64,000 bases of DNA from CAWBJO01 sp963789175. Lineage in GTDB: Bacteria; Pseudomonadota; Alphaproteobacteria; Rhizobiales; Aestuariivirgaceae. Shown here one piece after another: positions 26,458-34,451 of the stretch. Position 1 is the stretch's first letter, and each line of letters opens with the position of its first letter. The DNA lies in NCBI GenBank assembly GCA_963789175.1, contig CAWBJO010000009.1, positions 186,001 through 250,000 of the forward strand, in the 5' to 3' direction. The notes under the pieces were generated by a model that was not told the DNA's origin, searched no databases, and was given only the letters and a program-made list of their open reading frames with translations. Made by a program: the position numbers and the translations under genes.

Positions 26458-27915
26458 GTGTCGACAGTCATCAAGAAGGGCACGATCGTTGCCGCGGACA
26501 GGACATACAAGGCTGACATTCTGGTCGAGGGAGAACGCATCGCCGCCATCGGCGAGGAGCTCAAGGGCGACAAGGTGATCGACGCGGAGGGCGCCTACAT
26601 CATGCCCGGCGGAATCGATCCGCACACCCATCTCGAAATGCCGTTCATGGGCACCACCGCGGCGGAGACGTGGGAGAGCGGCACCTTCGCCGCCCTGTCG
26701 GGAGGAACGACGTCGGTCGTCGACTTCGTCATCCCGGGCAAGGACGGCATGCTCGCGGCGCTCGCCGACTGGGAGCGCAAGGCGACGCGCAGCGCCTCCT
26801 CCGACTACTCCTACCACATGTGCGTCACCGGCTGGTCGAAGCAGCACTTCGACGAGATGGCGAAGATCGTCGAGCGCGGCATCAACACCTTCAAGCACTT
26901 CATGGCCTACAAGGGCGCGCTGATGGTGAACGACGACGAGATGTTCGCCTCGTTCCAGCGGTGCGCGGCGCTCGGGGCTTTGCCCCTGGTCCATGCCGAG
27001 AACGGCGACGTGGTCGCGGCGCTGCAGGAGAAATACATGAACGACGGCGTGACCGGACCGGAAGGTCACGCCTATTCGCGCCCGGCGGAGGTCGAAGGCG
27101 AGGCGACGAACCGCGCCATCATGATCGCCGACGCCGCCGGCGTTCCCGTCTACATCGTCCATACGTCGAGCGAGCAGGCGCACGAGGCGATCCGCCGGGC
27201 CCGGCAGAAAGGCATGCGCGTCTATGGCGAGCCCTTGGTCCAGCATCTCACGCTGGACGAGACCGAGTACTTCAATCGCGAGTGGGACTATGCCGCGCGG
27301 CGGGTCATGTCGCCGCCGTTCCGCGACAAGAGCCACCAGGATTCGCTGTGGGCCGGCCTCGCCGCCGGGTCGCTGCAGGTCGTCGCGACCGACCACTGCG
27401 CCTTCACGACCAAGCAGAAGCGCATGGGCGTGGGCAACTTCACCAAGATCCCCAACGGAACGGGCGGGCTCGAAGACCGGCTCTCGGTCCTGTGGACGAA
27501 GGGCGTCGAGACGGGACGCCTCACGGAGAACGAATTCGTCGCGGTGACCTCGACCAACATCGCCCGCATCCTCAACATCTATCCCCAGAAGGGCGCCATC
27601 CTGCCCGGCTCCGACGCGGACCTGGTCGTTTGGGATCCGACGCTGTCGAAGACCGTCTCGGCGGCAAACCAGAAGTCGATCATCGACTACAACGTGTTCG
27701 AAGGCTTCAAGGTGAACGGGCTGCCGCGACACACGCTGTCGCGCGGCGAGATCGTATGGTCGCACGGCAAGAACGACCAGGCCAGGCCGGGCCGCGGCAA
27801 GTTCATCAAGAGACCGGCCTTCCCGGCGGTGAACCGGGCGCTATCAAAATGGAAAGAGCTGACGGCGCCGCGCGCCATCAGCCGGTCCGCGGAACACATG
27901 CCGATCGGAGTGTGA
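26458..27915 (+). CDS. hydA: Dihydropyrimidinase / hydantoinase
   Basis: This 485-residue amidohydrolase has the binuclear metal site of dihydropyrimidinases: H56-x-H58 in DPHTHLEMP, the carbamylated lysine K152 in HFMAYKG, then HAENG, HTSS and ATDHCAF. It hydrolyses 5,6-dihydropyrimidines or 5-substituted hydantoins to N-carbamoyl amino acids. The GTG at 26458 has a strong AAAGGGAGG ribosome site. It lies 12 bp after the carbamoylase gene, a pairing known from hydantoin-utilising bacteria. N-methylhydantoin is another possible substrate given the sarcosine-type genes further on. Confidence 0.92.
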   Translation: MSTVIKKGTIVAADRTYKADILVEGERIAAIGEELKGDKVIDAEGAYIMPGGIDPHTHLEMPFMGTTAAETWESGTFAALSGGTTSVVDFVIPGKDGMLAALADWERKATRSASSDYSYHMCVTGWSKQHFDEMAKIVERGINTFKHFMAYKGALMVNDDEMFASFQRCAALGALPLVHAENGDVVAALQEKYMNDGVTGPEGHAYSRPAEVEGEATNRAIMIADAAGVPVYIVHTSSEQAHEAIRRARQKGMRVYGEPLVQHLTLDETEYFNREWDYAARRVMSPPFRDKSHQDSLWAGLAAGSLQVVATDHCAFTTKQKRMGVGNFTKIPNGTGGLEDRLSVLWTKGVETGRLTENEFVAVTSTNIARILNIYPQKGAILPGSDADLVVWDPTLSKTVSAANQKSIIDYNVFEGFKVNGLPRHTLSRGEIVWSHGKNDQARPGRGKFIKRPAFPAVNRALSKWKELTAPRAISRSAEHMPIGV

Positions 27916-27980
27916 GTCGCGCATTCGTCACGCGACGATCGTCGATCGCCGCGTCGTCAAGCAAAGTGGGGAGTACCAGC

Positions 27981-28886
27981 ATGGCCAAGAAGGAAATCAT
28001 CTGCGCATTCGGAACCGACATCGACTCGGTCGCCGGATGGATCGGGTCTTACGGCGGCGGCGATTCGCCGTCGGACATCCAGCGCGGCGTCTTCGCAAGC
28101 GAGGTCGGAAACCTCCGCCTGCTGAGGCTGTTCAAGAAGTACAAGCTCAAGACCAGCTTCTTCATTCCGGGTCACTCGATCGAGTCGTTCCCGGACCAGG
28201 TCAAACGCATCGTGGACGACGGTCACGAGATCGGCGCGCACGGCTACCTGCACGAGAACCCCATCGCCATGACGCCGACCCAGGAGGAAGAGGTCCTGGT
28301 CAAGTCCATCGAGCTCATCGAAAAGCTGTCCGGCCAGAAGCCGCGCGGCTACGTGGCGCCGTGGTGGGAGATGTCGGCGTCGACGGCGGCCCTGCTTCTC
28401 AAATACGGGTTCAAGTACGACCACAGCCAGGGGTACCGCGACTTCCAGCCTTTCTATGCGCGGGTGGGCGACTCGTGGACGGTGATCGACTACTCGAAGA
28501 AGGCCTCCGAATGGATGAAGCCCATGAAGCACGGCAAGGAGATCGACCTCGTAGAGGTCGGCGCCAACTGGTACGTCGACGATCTGCCGCCGATGATGTT
28601 CATGAAGAAGGTGCCCAACAGCCACGGCTTCGTCAATCCGCGCGACATCGAGGACATGTGGCGCTCGCAGTTCGACTGGGTGCATCGCGAGATGGACTAC
28701 GCGGTGTTCGCATTCACGATCCATCCTGACGTGAGCGGGCGGCCGCAGGTTCTGATGATGCTCGAGCGCCTCATCGAGCACATCAACAACCACGACGGCG
28801 TGAAGTGGATGACGTTCGAGGAAATCGCCGCCGATTTCCGCAAGCGGTTCCCGTTCGACGGCGGCAAGCGGCCGGAGGTGATCTGA
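27981..28886 (+). CDS. Polysaccharide deacetylase-fold hydrolase (possible cyclic imidase), copy 2
   Basis: This 301-residue CE4-fold protein without a signal peptide has motif 1 FGTDID (D13, D15), motif 2 HGYLH (H87, H91) and motif 3 YVAPWWE. It is a distant relative of the protein at 4835-5773. In this fold PuuE allantoinase and cyclic imide hydrolases open five-membered cyclic amides. Being encoded straight after a dihydropyrimidinase, it may be a second ring-opening hydrolase of different specificity; a true polysaccharide deacetylase would need export. The start ATG at 27981 has GGGGAG 8 bp upstream. Confidence 0.82.
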   Translation: MAKKEIICAFGTDIDSVAGWIGSYGGGDSPSDIQRGVFASEVGNLRLLRLFKKYKLKTSFFIPGHSIESFPDQVKRIVDDGHEIGAHGYLHENPIAMTPTQEEEVLVKSIELIEKLSGQKPRGYVAPWWEMSASTAALLLKYGFKYDHSQGYRDFQPFYARVGDSWTVIDYSKKASEWMKPMKHGKEIDLVEVGANWYVDDLPPMMFMKKVPNSHGFVNPRDIEDMWRSQFDWVHREMDYAVFAFTIHPDVSGRPQVLMMLERLIEHINNHDGVKWMTFEEIAADFRKRFPFDGGKRPEVI

Positions 28887-28892
28887 CGAGGC

Positions 28893-29198
28893 ATGTGCTC
28901 GGCGTGCGGATACCCGGCGGCACCAGGCCACTGGACGGAGGCCGGTGCGGCGACTGCTCCTGACCGGCTGCGGAGCCGCTTCCGGCGGGCGCAGCTCCTG
29001 AAGTCGGTGCTCGCTCCCTACGGCCTGACCGCCCATGAAGACGGGCAGGTCGTCGGGATCGTGGTTGCCACCCTGAGCGGGCAGCACACGATGGCGCGCG
29101 ACCTTGCCGAGGTGTGGGCCGCCGCCGAACGGCTTGCCGGCCGAGCCGTCGATCCGCTCGACGAACTCTTCATCGGCGGAAAAGGAGGATCCGAGTAG
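28893..29198 (+). CDS. Small uncharacterised CxxC protein linked to the GTPase gene
   Basis: This is a 101-residue soluble protein of unknown function. It starts MCSACGYP, giving an early CxxC pair (C2, C5) that could bind zinc or another metal, followed by GHWTEAG, a basic helix and an acidic-hydrophobic helix. It begins 6 bp after the deacetylase-fold gene and ends 2 bp before the CobW-type GTPase start, so the two are likely made together. A metal-binding partner of a CobW metallochaperone is a reasonable guess, but I do not recognise the family by name. Confidence 0.6.
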   Translation: MCSACGYPAAPGHWTEAGAATAPDRLRSRFRRAQLLKSVLAPYGLTAHEDGQVVGIVVATLSGQHTMARDLAEVWAAAERLAGRAVDPLDELFIGGKGGSE

Positions 29199-29199
29199 G

Positions 29200-29460
29200 T
29201 TGGCAGCATCTCCGGACGGTCGCATGCGCCTGACGGTGCTGGGAGGGTTCCTCGGCTCGGGAAAGACGACGTGGCTCCGCCACCAGCTGCATCACGGACG
29301 GTTCGAAGACGCGCTCATCATCGTGAACGAGGCGGCCGAAACGCCGATCGACGACGCCCTGCTCTCCCGCTCGTCGGCGCCGGCCGTTCTCGCCGGGGGC
29401 TGCGCGTGCTGCACCGGAAAGGCCGATTTCATCGCGCTACATGCGAAAGCTCTGCGATGA
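29200..29460 (+). CDS. CobW/G3E-type GTPase, N-terminal part (split by apparent frameshift)
   Basis: These 86 residues hold the front third of a G3E GTPase: Walker A GGFLGSGKTTW and the metal-binding CxCC motif in GGCACCTG. The frame then ends at TGA 29458-29460. The continuation lies in another frame from 29441. Removing one base around 29438-29440 would join ADFIAL to MRKLCDE and restore a normal protein of about 320 residues. The TTG at 29200, with AAAGGAGG 12 bp upstream, is one possible start and ATG 29224 the other. CobW-type proteins insert or ferry metal for enzymes; the zinc-dependent hydrolases upstream are natural clients. Confidence 0.6.
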   Translation: MAASPDGRMRLTVLGGFLGSGKTTWLRHQLHHGRFEDALIIVNEAAETPIDDALLSRSSAPAVLAGGCACCTGKADFIALHAKALR

Positions 29461-30163
29461 GCGCAGCCGGCGCAGCACCGACGAGGCGCGGATGGAGCGG
29501 CTCGTGCTCGAGACGAGCGGGCTCGCCGATCCGGAACCGATCGTCGATGCGATCCGCAGCGATCCGATCCTGGTAAGCCATATCGTCGTCAGCGAGATCC
29601 TGGTCGCCGTCGATGCGCTCCATGCCCTGAGCCAGCTTGCGAGCGAGCCGCTCGGACGGCGCCAGGTCGAGATCGCCGACCGGCTGATCGTCACCAAGGT
29701 CGATGAAGCCGAGGCGCCGACCCTCGGACGGCTGCTCGCCACGCTGCGGCACATCAACCCCGGTGCCATCCTCAACGGCTCGATCAAGGGGTCCGACGCG
29801 ACGCTCCCCGCCTTTGACGGCATCGCGCCCGAAGCGCTACCTGCCCTCGTCGACGGGGATCGGCCCTCCGTCTTCCCGGTTCAGCTGAAGCTCGATGCCG
29901 AGACCGACTGGATCGCCTTTACGGTATGGCTTTCGGCGCTGCTGCATGCGCGCGGCGACGACGTCCTGCGCGTGAAGGGCGTGGTGCGGACCCCGGCGGG
30001 GCGGCTCCTCGTGCAAACCGTCCGGAGGATCGTGCAGTCGCCGGAGATCCTTCCCGAGCCGACCGACGGCCGCGACCGGGAGGACGATACCATCGTCGTC
30101 ATCGGACGCGGATACGGCGCGCGGGACCTCGAACGGTCGCTGCGCCGCTTCTCGAGCGCCTGA
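29441..30163 (+). CDS. CobW/G3E-type GTPase, C-terminal part (split by apparent frameshift)
   Basis: This 240-residue frame carries the rest of the G3E GTPase: LVLETSGLADP (Walker B/switch region), the guanine-specificity motif TKVD, and the CobW C-terminal domain (FPVQLKLDAETDWIAF). It lacks the P-loop, so alone it could not bind nucleotide normally. Its first ATG (29441) lies 20 bp before the stop of the N-terminal part, so re-initiation could make two polypeptides. A single-base mutation or sequencing error is the simpler reading. It ends 7 bp from the convergent isochorismatase gene. Confidence 0.6.
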   Translation: MRKLCDERSRRSTDEARMERLVLETSGLADPEPIVDAIRSDPILVSHIVVSEILVAVDALHALSQLASEPLGRRQVEIADRLIVTKVDEAEAPTLGRLLATLRHINPGAILNGSIKGSDATLPAFDGIAPEALPALVDGDRPSVFPVQLKLDAETDWIAFTVWLSALLHARGDDVLRVKGVVRTPAGRLLVQTVRRIVQSPEILPEPTDGRDREDDTIVVIGRGYGARDLERSLRRFSSA

Positions 30164-30170
30164 CCCGGCC

Positions 30171-30806
30171 TCAGGCCACCCGCTGTCCGGCCGGTCCGAG
30201 GGCGGCCATGATCTCCTCAGCAGTCAGCAGGTCGGCATATTTCTGCTTCATGTCGAACAGGTTGGCCGCATGCGGGCCGAGGGCCCGGTCGCCGACGCAG
30301 TCGGACGCCACGACGCTGCGATAGTTCATGCTCATGGCGTCGACGACGCTGGCGCGCACGCAGCCGCTCGTCGTGCAGCCGGCCACCACGAGACTGTCGA
30401 TGCCCCTGGCGGTGAGGAAACTTCCGAGATGGGTGCCGAAGAAGGCCGAGGCCTGGGTCTTGCGGACGACGAACTCTCCATCGCGCGGCGCGAGCGCGTC
30501 GACGACATGGCTCAAGGGCGAGCTTTCGGTGAGGTCGCGCAGGCGGGGCACCTTCCGACACCAGATGCCGGCGTCGGAGCCGTCCTCCGCATAGACGATG
30601 CGGGTGAACACGACGGGCAGCTGCCGGGCGCGGAAGAATTCGAGCAAAGGGACGGTCGCGGATACGGCGTCGGCGATATTGCCGCCCCCCAGGACGTCCG
30701 GATCGGCGAAACCGTTCACGAAGTCCACGACCAGCAGCGCCGGCAATTTTCCGAAGCCGGTCAGCTGACCGAACTGCTGCCTCGAATAGACATCATCCGC
30801 GTTCAC
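30171..30806 (-). CDS. Isochorismatase-fold amidohydrolase, N-carbamoylsarcosine amidase-like
   Basis: The 211-residue cysteine hydrolase has its triad at D28 (VVDFVNG), K116 (VRKTQAS) and C149 (TTSGCVRAS). The Lys-Cys spacing equals that of Arthrobacter N-carbamoylsarcosine amidohydrolase. The stretches YRSVVASDCVGDR and LFDMKQKYAD also suit that subgroup, which includes maleamate amidases. The GTG at 30806 has GGGAG 7 bp upstream; longer frames run into the divergent gene's leader. It would cleave a carbamoyl or amide group, for instance N-carbamoylsarcosine to sarcosine, feeding the dehydrogenase encoded at 31975. Confidence 0.82.
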   Translation of the reverse strand: MNADDVYSRQQFGQLTGFGKLPALLVVDFVNGFADPDVLGGGNIADAVSATVPLLEFFRARQLPVVFTRIVYAEDGSDAGIWCRKVPRLRDLTESSPLSHVVDALAPRDGEFVVRKTQASAFFGTHLGSFLTARGIDSLVVAGCTTSGCVRASVVDAMSMNYRSVVASDCVGDRALGPHAANLFDMKQKYADLLTAEEIMAALGPAGQRVA

Positions 30807-30936
30807 CGTCCGCTCCCGCCATTTCGTCTGCACCCATGCAATTCCCTCAATTGTAACATGCCCGCACTGGCGATTGCATTCCTTCCGGCGCGGGAGTCGG
30901 CTACCATCCGGCCGGAAAAGCGGGGAGAGCAAAACG

Positions 30937-31950
30937 ATGGACAACTGGGCAAACCGCAAGACGCTCATTCTCGGGCGCAGCGAAATGATCGGCCTCCTGA
31001 AGCCGCAGGAGTACAACGACTGCGTCGAGCAGGCCTACCGGATGCACGGCGAAGGCCGCTTCTACATGGACCCCAAGGGCCATATCGTGCTCGACCGGTT
31101 TCCCGGCGAGTGGGAGGCGATGCCGTCGTACATCGAGGAGCCGCATGCGGCCGCCTGCAAGTGGGTGTCGATCCGCGAGCAGAACCGTGAGAAGTACAAT
31201 CTTCCGACGGTGTTCTCGATCCTGATCTACACACATCCGGAGACCGGGTTTCCGCTCGCCATCGTCGACGGCAGCTATCATACCGTCATGCGCACCGGGG
31301 CTGCCGCCGCGGTCTCCGCCAAATGGATGGCCCGGAAAGACTCGCGCAAGCTGGCGATCGTCGGCGCCGGCCACATGGCGGAGGGGGCGCTCGCCACCTG
31401 CAACGTCGTCTTCCCGTGGTCCGAAGTCCGCGTCTGGAGCCGCAGCCAGTCGACACTCGACCATTTCGTGAAGGCGCAGCAGCCGAAATACGAGACATTC
31501 GAAATCAAGGCCTCGACCGATCTCGAAAAGACCGTGCGCGGCGCCGATGTCGTGGTCACGGTCACGCCGGCGCGCAAACCCATCGTCATGGCGAGCTGGA
31601 TCTCACCCGGCACGCACATCGCTGCGGTCGGCGCCGACAAGAGCGGCGACCAGGAGCTGGAAGGCAAGCTGCTCAAGGGAGCGCGAATCTTCGTGGACGA
31701 CATCCGGCAGTGCCGTACCGACGGGGAGATCAACGTGCCCCTGTCGCAAGGCCTGATCAGCGAAGCCGACATCGCCGGCGAGATCGGGGAAGTGATCACC
31801 GGCAAGAAGCCAGGACGAACATCGGACAAGGAGATCACCATCTTCGATTCGACGGGCATTGCGCTCCAGGACTCGGCGACGGTGCCGCTCGAATACGAGC
31901 GGGCAGTGGCTGCCGGGGTCGGAATCGAAAAGAAGATGATCTCGACCTGA
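30937..31950 (+). CDS. Ornithine cyclodeaminase / mu-crystallin family protein
   Basis: The 337-residue NAD(P)-binding protein has MRTGAAAAVSAKWMAR, the Rossmann motif IVGAGHMAEG, a DVVVTVTPA strand and GADKSGDQEL. The family includes ornithine cyclodeaminase, alanine dehydrogenases of archaea, ketimine reductases and opine-type enzymes; the lengthened N-terminus (FYMDPKGHIVLDR) prevents a precise call. The ATG at 30937 has a CGGGGAG ribosome site. It is divergent from the carbamoylsarcosine amidase-like gene and convergent with the dehydrogenase gene, so it is a single-gene unit sharing a promoter region with the amidase. Confidence 0.82.
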   Translation: MDNWANRKTLILGRSEMIGLLKPQEYNDCVEQAYRMHGEGRFYMDPKGHIVLDRFPGEWEAMPSYIEEPHAAACKWVSIREQNREKYNLPTVFSILIYTHPETGFPLAIVDGSYHTVMRTGAAAAVSAKWMARKDSRKLAIVGAGHMAEGALATCNVVFPWSEVRVWSRSQSTLDHFVKAQQPKYETFEIKASTDLEKTVRGADVVVTVTPARKPIVMASWISPGTHIAAVGADKSGDQELEGKLLKGARIFVDDIRQCRTDGEINVPLSQGLISEADIAGEIGEVITGKKPGRTSDKEITIFDSTGIALQDSATVPLEYERAVAAGVGIEKKMIST

Positions 31951-31974
31951 GATTTCAGATCCAGCCAAGCGCTT

Positions 31975-34386
31975 TCAGGCGCGCATGCGCCCGCCGGAGG
32001 GGTCGTGCGGCGAGTCGGCGATGATCCTCGCCTTCCTCTCCATTCCGACGATGTGGACGTCGACTTCGGTTCCCTCGACGGCATGGTCGCGGTCGACCAG
32101 CGCCAGGGCCAGGGACTTGCCGACCGAAAAGCCGTAGCCGCCGGACGTCACGTAGCCGATGCGCCGGCCGTCGATCCATATCGGCTCGTAGCCCGTGGCG
32201 TCCGCATCGGCGGCATCAACCTCCATGGTGACCAGGAGCCGCTCGGCCGTCCCGCCGTCCCGTTCGGCGAGCGCCGCCTCGCGACCGATGAAGCTTTCCT
32301 TCTGCCAGTCGATCCAGCGATCCATGCGGGTCATGCCGGGCGTGTAGCCCTGCATGAATTCGCGCGACCAGATCCCGAAGCTCTTCTCGAGACGCATCGA
32401 GTTCATGGCATTGAAGCCGAAGTCGACGGCATCTACCTTCCGGCCGACCTCCTTCAGCAATCCGTAGAGCGTGACGTGCTCAGCCGCCGAGCAGTTGATC
32501 TCGTAGCCGAGCTCTCCTTCCACCGACAGGCGGCCGACCCGGGCGCGGATCAGGCCGATGTCGAGTTCCTTGCAGCCCATGAACGGCAGGGCGGCATTCG
32601 ACACGTCGTCGCCGGTCAGCTGCTCGAGGAACTGCCGCGACCGCGGGCCGGTGATGGCGAAGCCGACCATCGCATCCGAAATGTCGCGGATCGCGACGCC
32701 CTGCTCCGCCTGGTCGAGGAACCAGCGCATGTGCCATTGGCGCAGGTAGTAGGAGCCCATGATCCACCAGGTTCCGTCGCCCCAGTTGAAGACCGTCAGG
32801 TCGCCCTTCAGCCGCCCGCTGGGCGACAGCATCGGGGCAAGGCGGCAACGTCCGGCCCGCGGCAGGCGGGCCGCCATGAGGCGATCCAGCCACGCTTCCG
32901 CGGCCGGACCCGTCACTTCGAAGCGCGAGAAGCCGCTGGTGTCGACGATGCCGACGGCCTCGCGCGTCCTGCGGCATTCCTCGCCGATGATGTCGAAGGC
33001 GTTGGAGCGCTTCAGGGTGGGCACTTCGGTGAAACCCGAGGGCGCGAAATAGATCGGCACCTCCAGCCCCCAGCTCACGCCCCAGCGCGCACCGTTCTTT
33101 TCCATCGCGTCATAGGCGGGCGACTTCTTCAAGGGACGGCCCGCCCAGAGCTGCTCGTTCGGATAGGTCATCACGAAACGGCGGGAATAGAACTGGCCCG
33201 TCATCTGGCGGATGTATTCGCGATTGGACGCGAAGGCGCCGTAGCGGGCGACGTCCATTCCGTAGATGTCGGAGACCGGCTCGCCATTGATCATCCACTC
33301 GGCGAGCGACTTGCCGACGCCTCCCCCCTGCAGGAAGCCCGCCATCACCCCGCAGGCAAGCCAGTAGCCGGGCAGGCCGTGCACCGGACCGACCAGCGGG
33401 TTGCCGTCGGGCGTGAAGGTGAAGGCGCCGTTCACCCAGCGCTTGATGCCGGCGCGCTCGAGCGGCGGATAGCGCGAGAACCCGATGGCGAGCTCGTTCT
33501 CGATGCGATCGAGATTCGGCGGGATCAGGTCGAAGCCGTAGTCCCACGGCGCCCCGTCCATGTTCCAGTGCTGGTGGTTGGTTTCGTAGATGCCGACCAG
33601 CATGCCCTTCTGGTCCTGGCGGGCATAGGTGAAGCCGTCGAGGTCGACCATCATCGGCACCTCGAAATCGAGGGCGGCGAGCTCGGGAACGCTTTCCGTC
33701 ACCAGGTAGTGATGTTCGAGGGGCGAGAGCGGAAGGTCGAGGCCCACCATGCGGCCGACCTGCTTGGCCCAAAGGCCGGCGGCGTTGATGACGTGCTCGG
33801 CGAGGATGGTTCCCTTCTCGGTCACGACCTCCCAGCCGTCGCCACGCCGCTTGAGCTCGACGACGCGATTGTGCTCGATGACCTCGGCGCCGCGTCTGCG
33901 GGCGCCCCTCGCATAGGCCTGCACCACGCCCGTCGTGTCGACGTAGCCTTCGCGGTCGGCCCACATTCCTCCATAGATGCCGTCGGTGCTGATGATGGGG
34001 CAGGCCTCGTAGATTTCATCGGGAGTCATCAGCCGCACGTCCTCGATGCCCATCGTCTGGAAGACGCGATAGGCCGACTGCAGCCACTCCCAGCGATCCG
34101 GCGTGCACGCGAAGGTGATGCCGCCGGTCATGTGGAGGCCGGTCGCCTGCCCGGTCTCCTGCTCCAGGCTCGACAGCACATCGATGGTGTAGGCCTGGAG
34201 CGACGCGATGTTGGGATCGGCGTTGAGGGCGTGATAGCCGCCGGCGGCGTGCCAGGAGGACCCCGCCGTGAGGACGCTGCGCTCCAGGATGGCGACGTCC
34301 GGCCAGCCGAACTTGGTCAGATGATAAGCGATCGACGCGCCGACGACGCCACCCCCGATGACAACGACCCGATAATGAGATTTCAT
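31975..34386 (-). CDS. FAD-dependent dimethylglycine/sarcosine dehydrogenase-like protein with GcvT domain
   Basis: This 803-residue two-part enzyme has an N-terminal DAO-type FAD domain (VIGGGVVGASIAYHL, with SWHAAGGYHAL matching the family's FAD-linking histidine site). It has a C-terminal aminomethyltransferase (GcvT) domain from about residue 430 (ITGPRSRQFLEQL, GELGYEINC). It would oxidatively demethylate dimethylglycine, sarcosine or a similar N-methyl amine and pass the one-carbon unit to tetrahydrofolate. The ATG at 34386 with AGGGTG upstream is used in place of a GTG two codons earlier. It fits downstream of an N-carbamoylsarcosine amidase. Confidence 0.87.
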   Translation of the reverse strand: MKSHYRVVVIGGGVVGASIAYHLTKFGWPDVAILERSVLTAGSSWHAAGGYHALNADPNIASLQAYTIDVLSSLEQETGQATGLHMTGGITFACTPDRWEWLQSAYRVFQTMGIEDVRLMTPDEIYEACPIISTDGIYGGMWADREGYVDTTGVVQAYARGARRRGAEVIEHNRVVELKRRGDGWEVVTEKGTILAEHVINAAGLWAKQVGRMVGLDLPLSPLEHHYLVTESVPELAALDFEVPMMVDLDGFTYARQDQKGMLVGIYETNHQHWNMDGAPWDYGFDLIPPNLDRIENELAIGFSRYPPLERAGIKRWVNGAFTFTPDGNPLVGPVHGLPGYWLACGVMAGFLQGGGVGKSLAEWMINGEPVSDIYGMDVARYGAFASNREYIRQMTGQFYSRRFVMTYPNEQLWAGRPLKKSPAYDAMEKNGARWGVSWGLEVPIYFAPSGFTEVPTLKRSNAFDIIGEECRRTREAVGIVDTSGFSRFEVTGPAAEAWLDRLMAARLPRAGRCRLAPMLSPSGRLKGDLTVFNWGDGTWWIMGSYYLRQWHMRWFLDQAEQGVAIRDISDAMVGFAITGPRSRQFLEQLTGDDVSNAALPFMGCKELDIGLIRARVGRLSVEGELGYEINCSAAEHVTLYGLLKEVGRKVDAVDFGFNAMNSMRLEKSFGIWSREFMQGYTPGMTRMDRWIDWQKESFIGREAALAERDGGTAERLLVTMEVDAADADATGYEPIWIDGRRIGYVTSGGYGFSVGKSLALALVDRDHAVEGTEVDVHIVGMERKARIIADSPHDPSGGRMRA

Positions 34387-34451
34387 GTTCACCCTGCCCT
34401 ACATGCCTGACCAACGCGGCTGCCGGTTTGTGGCCTCTTTCGGCGGCGACT

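Noticed and set aside
24349..27765. Very long open frame on the minus strand (over 1100 codons)
   Set aside because: It is antisense to three well-recognised genes (PotA-like, nitrilase-like, dihydropyrimidinase) and its composition (His/Arg/Asp-rich, no domain) is the usual mirror of GC-rich coding DNA.
32005..34410. Long open frame on the plus strand opposite the dimethylglycine dehydrogenase-like gene
   Set aside because: It mirrors a gene with clear FAD and GcvT domains and shows no domain features of its own.
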